NCBI RefSeq assembly: GCF_014268455.2
Contig: NZ_CP077085.1
Coordinates: 620,001 to 684,000, forward strand
Length of the DNA stretch: 64,000 nt
DNA from: Pseudomonas shahriarae
GTDB taxonomy: Bacteria > Pseudomonadota > Gammaproteobacteria > Pseudomonadales > Pseudomonadaceae
Direction: 5' to 3'
The notes under the pieces are model-generated. The model saw only the letters and a list, made by a program, of their open reading frames with translations, was not told the DNA's origin and searched no databases. Shown here in pieces: positions 30,032-41,898 of the stretch (position 1 is its first letter; the number at the start of each line of letters is the position of its first letter). The position numbers and the translations under genes are program-made.

Positions 30032-30726
30032 ACTCGGTTCTTCCAGGCATGTTGGCAGGCCCCCTGCTCGGTAAGCAGGGCGCACAGCAGGTTCAGGGCA
30101 TGGGGCCACTGGGTCTTGGCAGGTTGGACAGTCGCGGTGTGCAGCGCCAGTTGCCATTCGTCGCCTGGGGTCAGCAGCAGGCCCAGGGCGTAGGGGAACG
30201 GCACGTCGTCGATCCAGCGTGCGTAGGCTGGAGGTGGCTGCTCTTCGGTAATCACCAGCAATACCGCCGGCGCGCCCTCGTTGAGCAGGGCGGCGGCCTC
30301 GAGCATGCCGTGCTCCAGGCCGTCGCCCGCGGCTGCCAGGGCAGTCATTTCGCTGGTTTCATTGCGCAGGATCGACCACAGGCCAATTACCGCGTTGTGC
30401 ACCGACAGGCTGAACTGGGTGGGCGACAGGGGCTGGTCATTGGCCAGGTCGCTGAGAATATCCAGGGTGCGTGGGGTTTCGCCGTGACGTGAAACAAACA
30501 CCAGCGGCAGATCCTGCAAACCTTCGGCCAATGGCCAGCCGACGCTGAAGGCCATCCGCGCCAGGCGGCTCAGGCGCCGGCGCTGCATGGCCGGCAGGAA
30601 CGACACATCGGGCGCGGCATCGCTTTGGGCGAGCAACACCTTGGCATGGCACCAGTCGCGCCAGGCATCCTCGCTGTCGAGCCCAGGGGCCCAGGCACGC
30701 CATTGGGCGATGTTGAAGTTGATCAC
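30007..30726 (-). CDS. apeC: Chain-length-factor-like ketosynthase half (ApeC-type)
   Basis: 239 residues corresponding to only the N-terminal part of a ketosynthase (Ketoacyl-synt_2 family). It begins INFNIAQWRAWAPG and contains FVSRHGETPRTLDIL and FSLSVHNAVIGLWSI. Where an active KS has its Cys, this protein has no cysteine, as expected for a non-catalytic chain-length factor pairing with the ApeO ketosynthase. The GTG at 30726 is preferred over an ATG at 30864, since the family begins there, although its ribosome site is weak. It is the first gene of the minus-strand operon, so the promoter should lie in 30727-31075. Confidence 0.87.
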   Translation of the reverse strand: MINFNIAQWRAWAPGLDSEDAWRDWCHAKVLLAQSDAAPDVSFLPAMQRRRLSRLARMAFSVGWPLAEGLQDLPLVFVSRHGETPRTLDILSDLANDQPLSPTQFSLSVHNAVIGLWSILRNETSEMTALAAAGDGLEHGMLEAAALLNEGAPAVLLVITEEQPPPAYARWIDDVPFPYALGLLLTPGDEWQLALHTATVQPAKTQWPHALNLLCALLTEQGACQHAWKNRVWNWQRKP

Positions 30727-31075
30727 TGAGAAGATTTCCCGCCCCTGCGGGCTTCCTTGTGCTGCAAATTGCCCCGCCGCGACGGGACATGGCGCGATGG
30801 CCGAGTGGCGCGCATTATCCCGGTGCTGTGGGGTTCTAGCAAACTTTGGTAAAGAATTGTTCACGAGATATTACAAAGTCGGCGAAAAAGGATCAGTGAT
30901 TGTCCGCCAATGGCTACGGGTGTCTGGTGTCAGGTAACTCTGTATTGGTTGGCGTGTTACGAGATAGTTATGCGGGATCCATCCCCAGATGCTGTAGTAC
31001 AAGCTTGATCAAGGTAGCGAGCGGGCGCTTTTGCCCTCTACACTCGGGCATTCATTGATACACGGAGGTTTTTCC
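30727..31075. promoter_or_regulatory. Divergent APE operon / parA upstream region
   Basis: A 349-base gap between divergent starts. It is AT-richer than its surroundings around 30835-30990. No convincing -35/-10 pair for the APE operon could be picked by eye, and no protein-coding potential is seen. For parA a clear ribosome site GGAGG (31064-31068) lies 7 bases before the ATG. Control elements for pigment production are likely here, but I cannot name a regulator. Confidence 0.5.
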
Positions 31076-31846
31076 ATGCGGCGCGTGGTGTTCAATCAAA
31101 AAGGCGGCGTTGGCAAATCCAGCATCGCCTGCAACCTGGCGGCGGTCAGTGCCAGTGAAGGCTATCGAACCCTGTTGGTGGACCTCGATGCCCAGGCCAA
31201 CTCGACCCAGTACCTGACGGGGCTGACGGGCGACGATATTCCCATGGGTATTGCCGACTTCTTCAAGCAGACCCTGTCTTCCGGGCCGTTTTCGAAGAAA
31301 AACCAGGTGGATATCTACGAAACCCCCTTCGACAACCTGCATGTCATCACTGCCACCGCAGAGCTGGCGGACCTGCAGCCCAAGCTCGAGGCCAAGCACA
31401 AGATCAACAAGTTGCGAAAGCTGTTGGATGAATTGTCCGAGGATTACGACCGGATTTACCTGGATACGCCGCCGGCCCTGAACTTCTATGCGGTTTCGGC
31501 GCTGATCGCCGCTGATCGTGTGTTGATCCCTTTCGACTGCGACAGCTTCTCACGGCAGGCGCTGTATGGCCTGCTGGCGGAAATCGAAGAACTCAAGGAG
31601 GACCACAACGAAGGCCTCGAAGTGGAAGGCATCGTGGTCAACCAGTTCCAGGCCCGCGCGAGCCTGCCGCAGAAGATGCTGGACGAGTTGATTGCCGAAG
31701 GCCTGCCGGTGCTGCCGGTGTACCTGGCCAGCTCGGTGCGCATGCGCGAGTCCCATCAGGAAAGCAAACCGCTGATCCACCTGGACCCGCGCCACAAACT
31801 GACCCTGCAGTTTGTGGAGCTGCATAACTTGCTGGAAAACGCCTGA
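31076..31846 (+). CDS. Orphan ParA-family ATPase
   Basis: 256-residue P-loop protein with the deviant Walker A KGGVGKSS at 9-16, LLVDLDAQANSTQYL (Walker A' region) and LDTPPALNFYAV (Walker B). These are hallmarks of the MinD/ParA superfamily, which position plasmids, chromosomes or protein machines on the nucleoid. No parB-like gene or parS-like cluster is next to it, so it is an orphan and its cargo is unknown. The ATG at 31076 follows GGAGG. It is divergent from the APE operon, with no sign of functional linkage. Confidence 0.92.
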   Translation: MRRVVFNQKGGVGKSSIACNLAAVSASEGYRTLLVDLDAQANSTQYLTGLTGDDIPMGIADFFKQTLSSGPFSKKNQVDIYETPFDNLHVITATAELADLQPKLEAKHKINKLRKLLDELSEDYDRIYLDTPPALNFYAVSALIAADRVLIPFDCDSFSRQALYGLLAEIEELKEDHNEGLEVEGIVVNQFQARASLPQKMLDELIAEGLPVLPVYLASSVRMRESHQESKPLIHLDPRHKLTLQFVELHNLLENA

Positions 31847-31865
31847 TCTGAAGAGTGAACACGCT

Positions 31866-31894
31866 CAATGTGGGAGCTGGCTAGCCTGCGATCA
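31866..31894. repeat. Single degenerate REP
   Basis: CAATGTGGGAGCTGGCTAGC onward is a solitary REP copy with a changed core (CTAGCC in place of CTTGCC). No inverted partner is visible. It lies between the convergent parA and trxC genes. Confidence 0.65.
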
Positions 31895-31942
31895 GGGGGT
31901 GCCAGCTTGCAGAGGCATCAACTGACCCACTGTCATCTGGGG

Positions 31943-32377
31943 TTATACCCCTCGGCTACGCAACCAGCTCATCAGTTGCGGTAACGGAAACGCCCCGCTC
32001 TGGCGCGCCATTTCCCGGCCGTTCTTGAACAGGATCAGGCTGGGAATCGAGCGAATCCCCAATTGTGCCGAAAGCTGCTGGTTGGCCTCGCTATCGAGCT
32101 TGGCCAGCCGGCACTTGCCGGCCAACTGCCCGGCGGCCTGTTCAAACACCGGCGCAAACGCCTTGCACGGCCCGCACCACGCGGCCCACACGTCCACCAG
32201 TAGCGGTAAATCGCCCTTGATCTGGCTGGAATAATCGCCCTGGTTCAATTCAAACGGTTTGCTCAGCAACACCGGCTGCTTGCAACGCCCGCACTTCGGG
32301 GTATCGCCCAGGCGTTCGTGGGGGATGCGGTTGAGGCCGTTGCAGTGTGGGCAGGGGATTACAAGAGAGTCGGACAT
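31943..32377 (-). CDS. trxC: Thioredoxin 2 TrxC
   Basis: 144 residues. An N-terminal zinc knuckle CPHCNGLN with CGRC (about 9-31) precedes the thioredoxin domain with active site WCGPCK near 71-76 and the cis-Pro segment RSIPSLILF. This is the TrxC type, a cytosolic disulfide reductase often raised under oxidative stress. The start at 32377 gives the family N-terminus MSDSLVIPCPHC; the open frame continues upstream through an unusual repeat region that is non-coding in my view. Confidence 0.96.
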   Translation of the reverse strand: MSDSLVIPCPHCNGLNRIPHERLGDTPKCGRCKQPVLLSKPFELNQGDYSSQIKGDLPLLVDVWAAWCGPCKAFAPVFEQAAGQLAGKCRLAKLDSEANQQLSAQLGIRSIPSLILFKNGREMARQSGAFPLPQLMSWLRSRGV

Positions 32378-32542
32378 GGTGGGGTTCCGTTGACGTTGCC
32401 AATGAACACTATTTGGAGCCAGGGCCAAGATTATCAAGGTTAGGCGGTAGCGACGCATGCGCTCACATGTTTGCCTGTGCACATGCTTGACGGTGTCTCC
32501 AGGCGGCCTACGCAGGTATGAGATACCGCCACTGGTCTGCTG

Positions 32543-32606
32543 AACGCTTATCGCATACTGCGATAACTTGATCCCGGGACTAACGCTCATAGCAAGATGC
32601 GATAAC
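32543..32606. promoter_or_regulatory. Palindrome and direct repeat upstream of trxC
   Basis: A perfect dyad TTATCGCA-TAC-TGCGATAA lies at 32548-32566, and a second TGCGATAA half at 32598-32605. Both lie in two imperfect 25-base direct repeats that begin AACGCT at 32543 and 32582, 39 bases apart. Further on, ATGAGCGT near 32629 is the inverse of ACGCTCAT in the second repeat. The block is 170-235 bases upstream of trxC and just downstream of selO. It could be a regulator's operator; no known factor is assigned. Confidence 0.55.
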
Positions 32607-32653
32607 GGCAAGTGGAAGGAATGACCGGAAATGAGCGTATTCATTGAGCAGGG

Positions 32654-34165
<1,512 letters not shown>

Positions 34166-37100
34166 TTAGTCGAGTTTGGCCGGCGGTGTGGGTTGTGGCG
34201 AGCCGTCATTCGCCGGCTTGCTCACGGGTTCGACTTCCACCAGCTTGTATTCCTGGCCGTGCAGGTTTTTCAGGTAAATCTCCATCTGACGGAACGAAAT
34301 GTTGATGCTCTGCTTCTTGAACTCACGGTTGATAAAGCGGTTGACCTCATCAATCACCGGGTTGCGGTCGCCCAGATCGCGTACATGCATGCGCAATTCG
34401 TGGTCGAGGGTGCTTTCGCCGAAGTTCAGGAAGTACACAAGGGGTTCCGGGTCTTTCAGTACCCGTGGGTTATCCCTGGCGGCCTTGAGCAACAATTCCT
34501 TCACCAGGTCCAGATCGGAGCCGTAGTCCACGCCAAGCTTGAGGGTCACCCGGGTGATGGTGTCGGTCAGCGACCAGTTGATCAACTGCCCGGTGATAAA
34601 GGTTTTGTTCGGGACAATGATGTCCTTGCGGTCGAAGTCGGTGATGGTGGTGGCGCGGATGCGGATCTTGCTCACCGTCCCCGACAGGTTGCCGATGGTA
34701 ATGGTGTCGCCGATGCGCACCGGGCGCTCGAACAGGATCATGATGCCGGAGATAAAGTTGGCGAAGATCTCCTGCATGCCGAAACCCAGGCCCACCGACA
34801 GCGCGGCCACCAGCCATTGCAACTTGTCCCAGCTGACCCCGAGGGTCGACAGGGTCGACACAAAGCCCACACCGGCAATCACATACGACAGCAAGGTGGT
34901 GGTGGCATAGGCACTGCCCTGGGCCAGGTCGAGTTTGGACAGCACCAGCACTTCCAGCAGGCCCGGCAGGTTGCGCGCCAGGGCGAAGGTGATGCCGATG
35001 ATGATCAGTGCGCCGAGCATGTCGCCGATGCTGATGGGCACCATGCTGATATTGGCGCCGGTGCCGCTGGTGTACTCGTAGAGGGTGATGTTGTCCAGGT
35101 AGGAGAACACCGAGATCAGGTCTGACCAGACCCAGTACAGCGCCGCGATAAAGCCGCCGAGCAAGGCCAGGCGAATCAGGCGCATGGACTGCTCGTTGAC
35201 CTGCTCGATATCCAGGGTCGGTTCCTCAATCACCACTTCGCCGTCGCCGGCTTCCTTGGCCGCCTGGCGCTTGGCCAGTGCCCGGGAGTAGGCCAGGCGC
35301 CGTGCGGCCACACCCAGGCCACGGACGAAGGTGGCTTCGATCACCAGCCAGAACATCAGCAGGTACAGGGTGTTGATCAGGCGGTCGCTGAGTTTGAGCG
35401 CGGTGTAGTAGTAGCCAAAACACACGGCAATAAACAGCGCGATGGGCAGCGCGGTAAACGCCACGCCGACCACCTTGCGAAACAGCGAGGCCTTTTCATG
35501 GGTCGGGCTATTGAGCAACAGGCGACTGAGCAGCCAGGCCATCAGCCCGTAGCAGGTCAGGACCACAGCGATCCCCAGCACATCGTTGGCCAGGGCCGCC
35601 GGCTGATGTTCGGCGATGGACACCACGGCCACCAGCGCCAACACCACCAGCCCCAGTTTGCGGATCCAGCCCTGGAGGAATTCGACCTGGGGTTTTTCCC
35701 AGCGGAAATGCAGTTCGGCCACACCGCCCGGCGCCAGGATGCGATAGGCGGTGTAGAACACTAACCACGCCTGGGCGATCTGTACCAGGGCCATGCCCAG
35801 GTTGGCGTTCTGCCCACGGGCATCGATTTGCAGGGCGTAGCCACACAGCGCCAGGCCGAGGGTCACCGGCAAGGCCAGCAGGATATTCACCAGGATGGCG
35901 ATCGGGGTGTGCCACTGGCTGTCACGTTTGAAGTGACCGATATCCATATGGATTTTTTTCAGCCGCTCGTACAGGTTGTTACGTCGCCATAGCAGGGCGC
36001 CGATCAACAGCAGCAGGGGCAAGAACAGCAGCGGGCGCTGGGTCAGGCCGTCATACAGTTCGCTGAGGCTGGAGGCCCAGGGCAGGGTGTTGACCTGTTT
36101 TTCCAGGCGGGTGGGCACGGCTTCCAGCCATTCGACGTCCAGCGGTTTGTTGCTGGGGATCCAGAACATCTGTTCGTCGAGGGTCGCGCGCAGGCTGGCG
36201 GCGGTGCTGAGCAGCTGTTTCTGGTTCAGTTGCAGGGTGATGGATTCGTTGAGCAGTGCGCTCAGTTCCCGGCTCAGGCGCTCGAGCAGGTCGCTGCGGG
36301 TCACGGCCAGTTCCAGCAGGGTGCGGCGCAATTGCGGGGTGACCTGGTCTTCGGGCTGGTTGGCCAGCAAGTTATCGACGTAGGCACTCGGCGAGTTGAT
36401 CAGTTCGCGCTGCTGGTTGACCTCGAACTGGTACAGGCGAATGTTGGCGATATCGTCCGCCAGGTCACGGTCGACCTTCAGACGCGGCAAGGCCTGTTTC
36501 TGTTGATAGAGAATTTTCGACAGCAGCAGGCTGCCCTTGAGCACGTTGATCTGCTCGTCCAGGGCCGAATCGCTCTGGGTCATGTTGTCCAGCAACTGCT
36601 TGGTTTTCAGGTTCTCTTGGGTCAGCTCGTTGAGCCGGTCGGTGCTTCTGAGCAGGTAGTCGGACAGTTTCAGGTTGGCCGCGCTTTCCGTGGTCAGCAG
36701 GCTGCTGCCGCCGGCCTTCTGCGCTTCGATGGACTGCTGAGTCACGGTTTCCTGGGACTGGGCCAGGCGTTTCTGGTTGATCAGGGTTTGCAGGTCCTGG
36801 ATTTCCTGCTCCAGGCGCGCGGTTTTTTCCACTGCCAGGTCATGCTGGCTGTTGCCCAGGTCTTGCAGCTGGCTGTTGCCCGCCAGCTCCTGGCGGCGCA
36901 GCGGGATCAAGGCATTGAGCGCCGCCAGTTCGGCATTCAGCAGGTTGCGCTGGTCGCCGTTGAGGGGTTTGCCATTGTCCTTGCCGGCCTTGAGGATGCC
37001 ATTGATCTGCTGGATGCGCGTCTGGCTCTTGCTGATTTCGGTCTGGGCGCGCTCGGGGCGGGTCTGGGCGGCGATGCTCAGGCTGTTGGCGTCGGCCAAC

Positions 37101-37504
37101 TCCTTTTGCAGGTCGCCCTGCTGGGTGCTGCGCTGCACCAGCAGTTGTTCGAGCTGGGGCACCGGCAGGCTGGCGTAGCGCTGGGCCACAGGCACCACTT
37201 TGGTGCTTTTGAGGCGGGCCAGTTCACGGGAGTTTTCCGTGGTCTGGCGGGGCGCGCCTTCGAGCTGACGCTTGAGGTCAGTCAGGCGTTGCTCGTAATC
37301 CTGCTTGTTGCCCAGCAGGGTCAGGGTCTGCTGCAACACATTTTGCAGCGCCTTCATGTCGGCGTCGGGCAGTTTGCGGTCAGGCAGCTTGTCCAGGGTC
37401 TGTTGCACGCTCTCGATGCTTGGCGGGGCGGCGGCATATACGGGGCTGACGCAGAGGGTCAGACCCAGTAGGGCAGTGGCTAAAAAAGTGCGCAGGAATG
37501 TCAT
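34166..37504 (-). CDS. MscK/KefA-type mechanosensitive channel
   Basis: 1112 residues. A signal peptide (FLATALLGLTLCVSPVYAA) precedes a periplasmic domain of about 450 residues rich in Gln, Leu and Lys with coiled-coil character (about 30-480). A large multi-helix membrane region follows (about 490-880), then the pore helix and MscS-like beta domain, with LGFGMQEIFANFISG and GTVSKIRIRATTITDFDRK. It should open under membrane tension to relieve osmotic shock. E. coli MscK is about 1120 residues, so the length fits. The start at 37504 is chosen for the signal peptide; an ATG at 37552 would bury it. Confidence 0.93.
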   Translation of the reverse strand: MTFLRTFLATALLGLTLCVSPVYAAAPPSIESVQQTLDKLPDRKLPDADMKALQNVLQQTLTLLGNKQDYEQRLTDLKRQLEGAPRQTTENSRELARLKSTKVVPVAQRYASLPVPQLEQLLVQRSTQQGDLQKELADANSLSIAAQTRPERAQTEISKSQTRIQQINGILKAGKDNGKPLNGDQRNLLNAELAALNALIPLRRQELAGNSQLQDLGNSQHDLAVEKTARLEQEIQDLQTLINQKRLAQSQETVTQQSIEAQKAGGSSLLTTESAANLKLSDYLLRSTDRLNELTQENLKTKQLLDNMTQSDSALDEQINVLKGSLLLSKILYQQKQALPRLKVDRDLADDIANIRLYQFEVNQQRELINSPSAYVDNLLANQPEDQVTPQLRRTLLELAVTRSDLLERLSRELSALLNESITLQLNQKQLLSTAASLRATLDEQMFWIPSNKPLDVEWLEAVPTRLEKQVNTLPWASSLSELYDGLTQRPLLFLPLLLLIGALLWRRNNLYERLKKIHMDIGHFKRDSQWHTPIAILVNILLALPVTLGLALCGYALQIDARGQNANLGMALVQIAQAWLVFYTAYRILAPGGVAELHFRWEKPQVEFLQGWIRKLGLVVLALVAVVSIAEHQPAALANDVLGIAVVLTCYGLMAWLLSRLLLNSPTHEKASLFRKVVGVAFTALPIALFIAVCFGYYYTALKLSDRLINTLYLLMFWLVIEATFVRGLGVAARRLAYSRALAKRQAAKEAGDGEVVIEEPTLDIEQVNEQSMRLIRLALLGGFIAALYWVWSDLISVFSYLDNITLYEYTSGTGANISMVPISIGDMLGALIIIGITFALARNLPGLLEVLVLSKLDLAQGSAYATTTLLSYVIAGVGFVSTLSTLGVSWDKLQWLVAALSVGLGFGMQEIFANFISGIMILFERPVRIGDTITIGNLSGTVSKIRIRATTITDFDRKDIIVPNKTFITGQLINWSLTDTITRVTLKLGVDYGSDLDLVKELLLKAARDNPRVLKDPEPLVYFLNFGESTLDHELRMHVRDLGDRNPVIDEVNRFINREFKKQSINISFRQMEIYLKNLHGQEYKLVEVEPVSKPANDGSPQPTPPAKLD

Positions 37505-37574
37505 AGAGACCGATCGAACAAGATGAAGAATAGGGGGCGTGCTGATGGCCACTGGCGCATCGTCGCCCCGCAGT

Positions 37575-39317
<1,743 letters not shown>

Positions 39318-39432
39318 AGGCAGTACTCCGAAAATAAGGCGGGCGCAGACTGACCATGCAGTCTGCGTGCCAGCGATTCTAACCTGTTGAATTGCTGCGC
39401 TGTCAAAAAGCTTTTCAGGTTTACGCAGAACC

Positions 39433-39462
39433 AATGTGGGAGCAGGCAAGCCCCCACATTTA
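39433..39462. repeat. REP-like hairpin after chemoreceptor gene
   Basis: CAATGTGGGAGCAGGCAAGCCCCCACATT forms a short inverted repeat with a REP core. It sits just past the stop of the minus-strand chemoreceptor gene and may serve as its transcript-end hairpin. Confidence 0.6.
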
Positions 39463-39476
39463 TGATGCAGTGTCTG

Positions 39477-41102
39477 TTAGAGACGGAATCTGCCTACCAT
39501 CCCATTCAAATCCACCGCCAGGCGCGACAACTCACTGCTCGCCGCACTGGTCTGGCTGGCGCCCGTGGCCGACTGCACCGACAAGTCGCGGATGTTCACC
39601 AGGTTGCGGTCCACTTCCCGCGCGACCTGCGCCTGCTCTTCTGCGGCGCTGGCGATCACCAGGTTGCGCTCGTTGATCTCGATAATTGCGCTATTGATGG
39701 TATCCAGGGACATCCCCGCGCCTTTGGCGATATTGAGCGTCGATTCGGCGCGCTCGGTGCTGTTGCGCATCGAATCCACTGCCTGTTCGGTGCCGGCCTG
39801 GATACTGCCGATCATCCGCTCGATTTCACTGGTCGATTGCTGGGTACGATGGGCCAGGGCCCGTACTTCATCGGCAACCACGGCAAACCCGCGCCCGGCT
39901 TCCCCGGCGCGCGCGGCTTCGATGGCGGCGTTCAGGGCCAGCAGGTTGGTCTGGTCGGCCAGGCCGCGAATCACATCCAATACCTTGCCGATATCCCGCG
40001 ACTCTTCGGCCAGGGCGCCGATCAGCGTGGCGGTGCCCTGCACATCGCCGCTCATGCGCTCAATCGCGCTGACGGTTTCCTGCACCAGGTCGCGGCCATC
40101 GCCGGCCGAGGCGGTGGCGTTTTTCGAGGCTTCGGAAGTGCTGACGGCATTGCGCGCCACTTCTTCGACGGCGCTGGTCATCTCGTTGACGGCGGTGGCC
40201 GCCTGCTCGATCTCGTTGTTCTGTTGGGTCAGGCCACGGGCGCTTTCATCGGTGACGGCGTTCAGTTCTTCGGCAGCCGAGGCCAGTTGGGTGGCCGAGC
40301 CGGAAATGCGCTGCAGGGTGTCGCGCAATTTCTCCTGCATTTTATTCATCGCGCGCAACAGGCGGCCGGCTTCGTCATCGCCATCGACCTTGATCGGCTG
40401 GGTCAGGTTGCCCTCGGCAATCTTCTCGGCCGCGTCCAGGGCCTGGGCGATGGGCAGGGTGATGCTGCGGGTCAGCAGCCAGGCAAATAGCATGGTCAGC
40501 GCCGTGGCCAGCACCAGCAGGGCGACCACCAGCTCGAAGGCCGAATCATATTGCTCGGCGGCTTTCTGGTTGCTGTCGTTGGCCATCGAATTGTTGATGT
40601 CCAGCAGACGCGTCAGGACCGCGTTGACTGCCTCGGAGTTGCTCAGCAGTTCGGTGTTGAGCAAGGTGCGCAGCTCTTCGATCTGATTGTTGCGCGACAG
40701 GCTCTTCATCCGCTCTTCGATCTGCCGGTACTGGCCCAGCAGGCGCACATAATCGTCGTAGGCCGAGCGTTCCTCGCGGCTGTCGATCAGCTTTTCATAC
40801 ACGCTCTGGGCTGTCCGAATCTGCTGGTTACGCAGTTCAAAGGCTTCCAGGGTCTTTTGTTGCACCTCCGGCTCGCGGTTGGTCAGTAGGCGGTAGGACA
40901 ACACACGCAGGCGCAGGGTCAGTTGGGTGAAGTCGTCGAGGGCGCGAATGCTCGGCACGCTGCTCAGGGTGATGTCTTCGGTGGCACCCCGGATCTTGCC
41001 CATCTGATTCAGCGCAAAAACACCGAGAAACAACATCAGCGCACCAATGCACGCGAAGCCGAGAAACGCGCGCGGCGCGATATTCATATTACGAAGAGAC
41101 AT
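39477..41102 (-). CDS. Methyl-accepting chemotaxis protein
   Basis: 541 residues. Membrane helix 1 is near 12-30, followed by a helical periplasmic sensor (four-helix-bundle type, about 35-190), helix 2 near 191-210 ([17 protein letters not shown]), a HAMP domain and the long signalling coiled coil, whose tip [20 protein letters not shown] contacts CheA/CheW. The C-terminus (GMVGRFRL) lacks a CheR-tethering pentapeptide. The sensor resembles the 4HB_MCP type for small organic acids or amino acids; the ligand is not predictable. The gene stands alone. The 275 bases between it and the zapB-like gene (41103-41377) show no gene and no clear motif. Confidence 0.93.
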   Translation of the reverse strand: MSLRNMNIAPRAFLGFACIGALMLFLGVFALNQMGKIRGATEDITLSSVPSIRALDDFTQLTLRLRVLSYRLLTNREPEVQQKTLEAFELRNQQIRTAQSVYEKLIDSREERSAYDDYVRLLGQYRQIEERMKSLSRNNQIEELRTLLNTELLSNSEAVNAVLTRLLDINNSMANDSNQKAAEQYDSAFELVVALLVLATALTMLFAWLLTRSITLPIAQALDAAEKIAEGNLTQPIKVDGDDEAGRLLRAMNKMQEKLRDTLQRISGSATQLASAAEELNAVTDESARGLTQQNNEIEQAATAVNEMTSAVEEVARNAVSTSEASKNATASAGDGRDLVQETVSAIERMSGDVQGTATLIGALAEESRDIGKVLDVIRGLADQTNLLALNAAIEAARAGEAGRGFAVVADEVRALAHRTQQSTSEIERMIGSIQAGTEQAVDSMRNSTERAESTLNIAKGAGMSLDTINSAIIEINERNLVIASAAEEQAQVAREVDRNLVNIRDLSVQSATGASQTSAASSELSRLAVDLNGMVGRFRL

Positions 41103-41377
41103 GCAGTGGTCCTGGGAGAGGCGCGATCCGTGCGGCTTTGAGGCGGGGTAAGCATGACCTATCGGACGTACGACTAAAGTCTTGAGGGGGTGCGCGTTTT
41201 TGTCGCATCCTGCGCGGATTGGAATGGATTCAGGAACCAGATGGCGTAAATGCAGTCACTAAGGCTCCACAGCGTGGCCTGACCCGTGAAATCGGGGCTG
41301 CGCGCCAGGATAACCCTGGCTTCCACGGTGAATTTTCTTTATCGTCACCGCCCTTTGAAAAAGCCCGAGAATTCAAA

Positions 41378-41608
41378 ATGTTAGAAACATCCCTCAGCCA
41401 ACTGGAACAACTGGTCAGTGACCTGGTGCAGCAGAATCAAGCTCTGCTGGGCACCAACGAATCCCTCAAGGCCGAGCTGGCCCGCGCCAAGGATGAGAAC
41501 GACAGCTTGCAACTGAACCTGATGGAGCAGGAAGAAAAGCAGGGCGCCACCGCAGCCCGTATCCAGGCGTTGGTTGAGCGTGTGAGCGCAGGTCCTGTCA
41601 GCGCATGA
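41378..41608 (+). CDS. ZapB-like coiled-coil protein (TIGR02449 type)
   Basis: 76-residue protein, almost all predicted coiled coil (LSQLEQLVSDLVQQNQALLG, then ESLKAELARAKDEN). This small Gln/Leu/Glu-rich family is commonly encoded directly before zapA in gammaproteobacteria and is thought to support the division ring. The ATG at 41378 is preferred over one at 41219 because the family begins MLETSL. It overlaps zapA by 4 bases (ATGA), so the two are translationally coupled. Confidence 0.85.
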   Translation: MLETSLSQLEQLVSDLVQQNQALLGTNESLKAELARAKDENDSLQLNLMEQEEKQGATAARIQALVERVSAGPVSA

Positions 41609-41898
41609 GTGAAGGGATAAAGGTCGTTTCGATTCTCGGTGAGGATTACTCGATCAAGGCCCCGGATGGGGAAGACAGCACCCTGCTCAAGGCCGTGACC
41701 CTGCTCAAGGCGTCCCTGGCAACCACCAAGCAGAAGTACCCGACCCTGATCGGCGACAAGCTGCTGGTGCTGGCGGCGCTGAATCTATGTGCCGAACAGA
41801 TCGACATGCAGCAGCGTCACCAGCAGGAACTCGACCGTTACCAAGAGCAAGTCAGCGCCACGGTCGACGTGATTGCCAAGGCCATCGGCCAGCCCTGA
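41605..41898 (+). CDS. zapA: Cell division protein ZapA
   Basis: 97-residue FtsZ-ring accessory protein. The N-terminal domain KVVSILGEDYSIKAPDGEDS is typical, followed by a long C-terminal coiled coil (LDRYQEQVSATVDVIAK). It bundles FtsZ protofilaments. It overlaps the zapB-like gene by ATGA. Unlike the common pseudomonad arrangement, no ssrS (6S RNA) or 5-formyltetrahydrofolate cyclo-ligase gene follows. Its stop at 41898 touches the stop of the convergent acyl-CoA dehydrogenase gene, with no intergenic base and no terminator. Confidence 0.9.
   Translation: MSEGIKVVSILGEDYSIKAPDGEDSTLLKAVTLLKASLATTKQKYPTLIGDKLLVLAALNLCAEQIDMQQRHQQELDRYQEQVSATVDVIAKAIGQP

Noticed and set aside
32378..32644. 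N-terminal extension of TrxC through the repeat block
   Set aside because: The family zinc knuckle starts right after the ATG at 32377; upstream residues have no similarity, and the DNA there is a repeat/dyad block.
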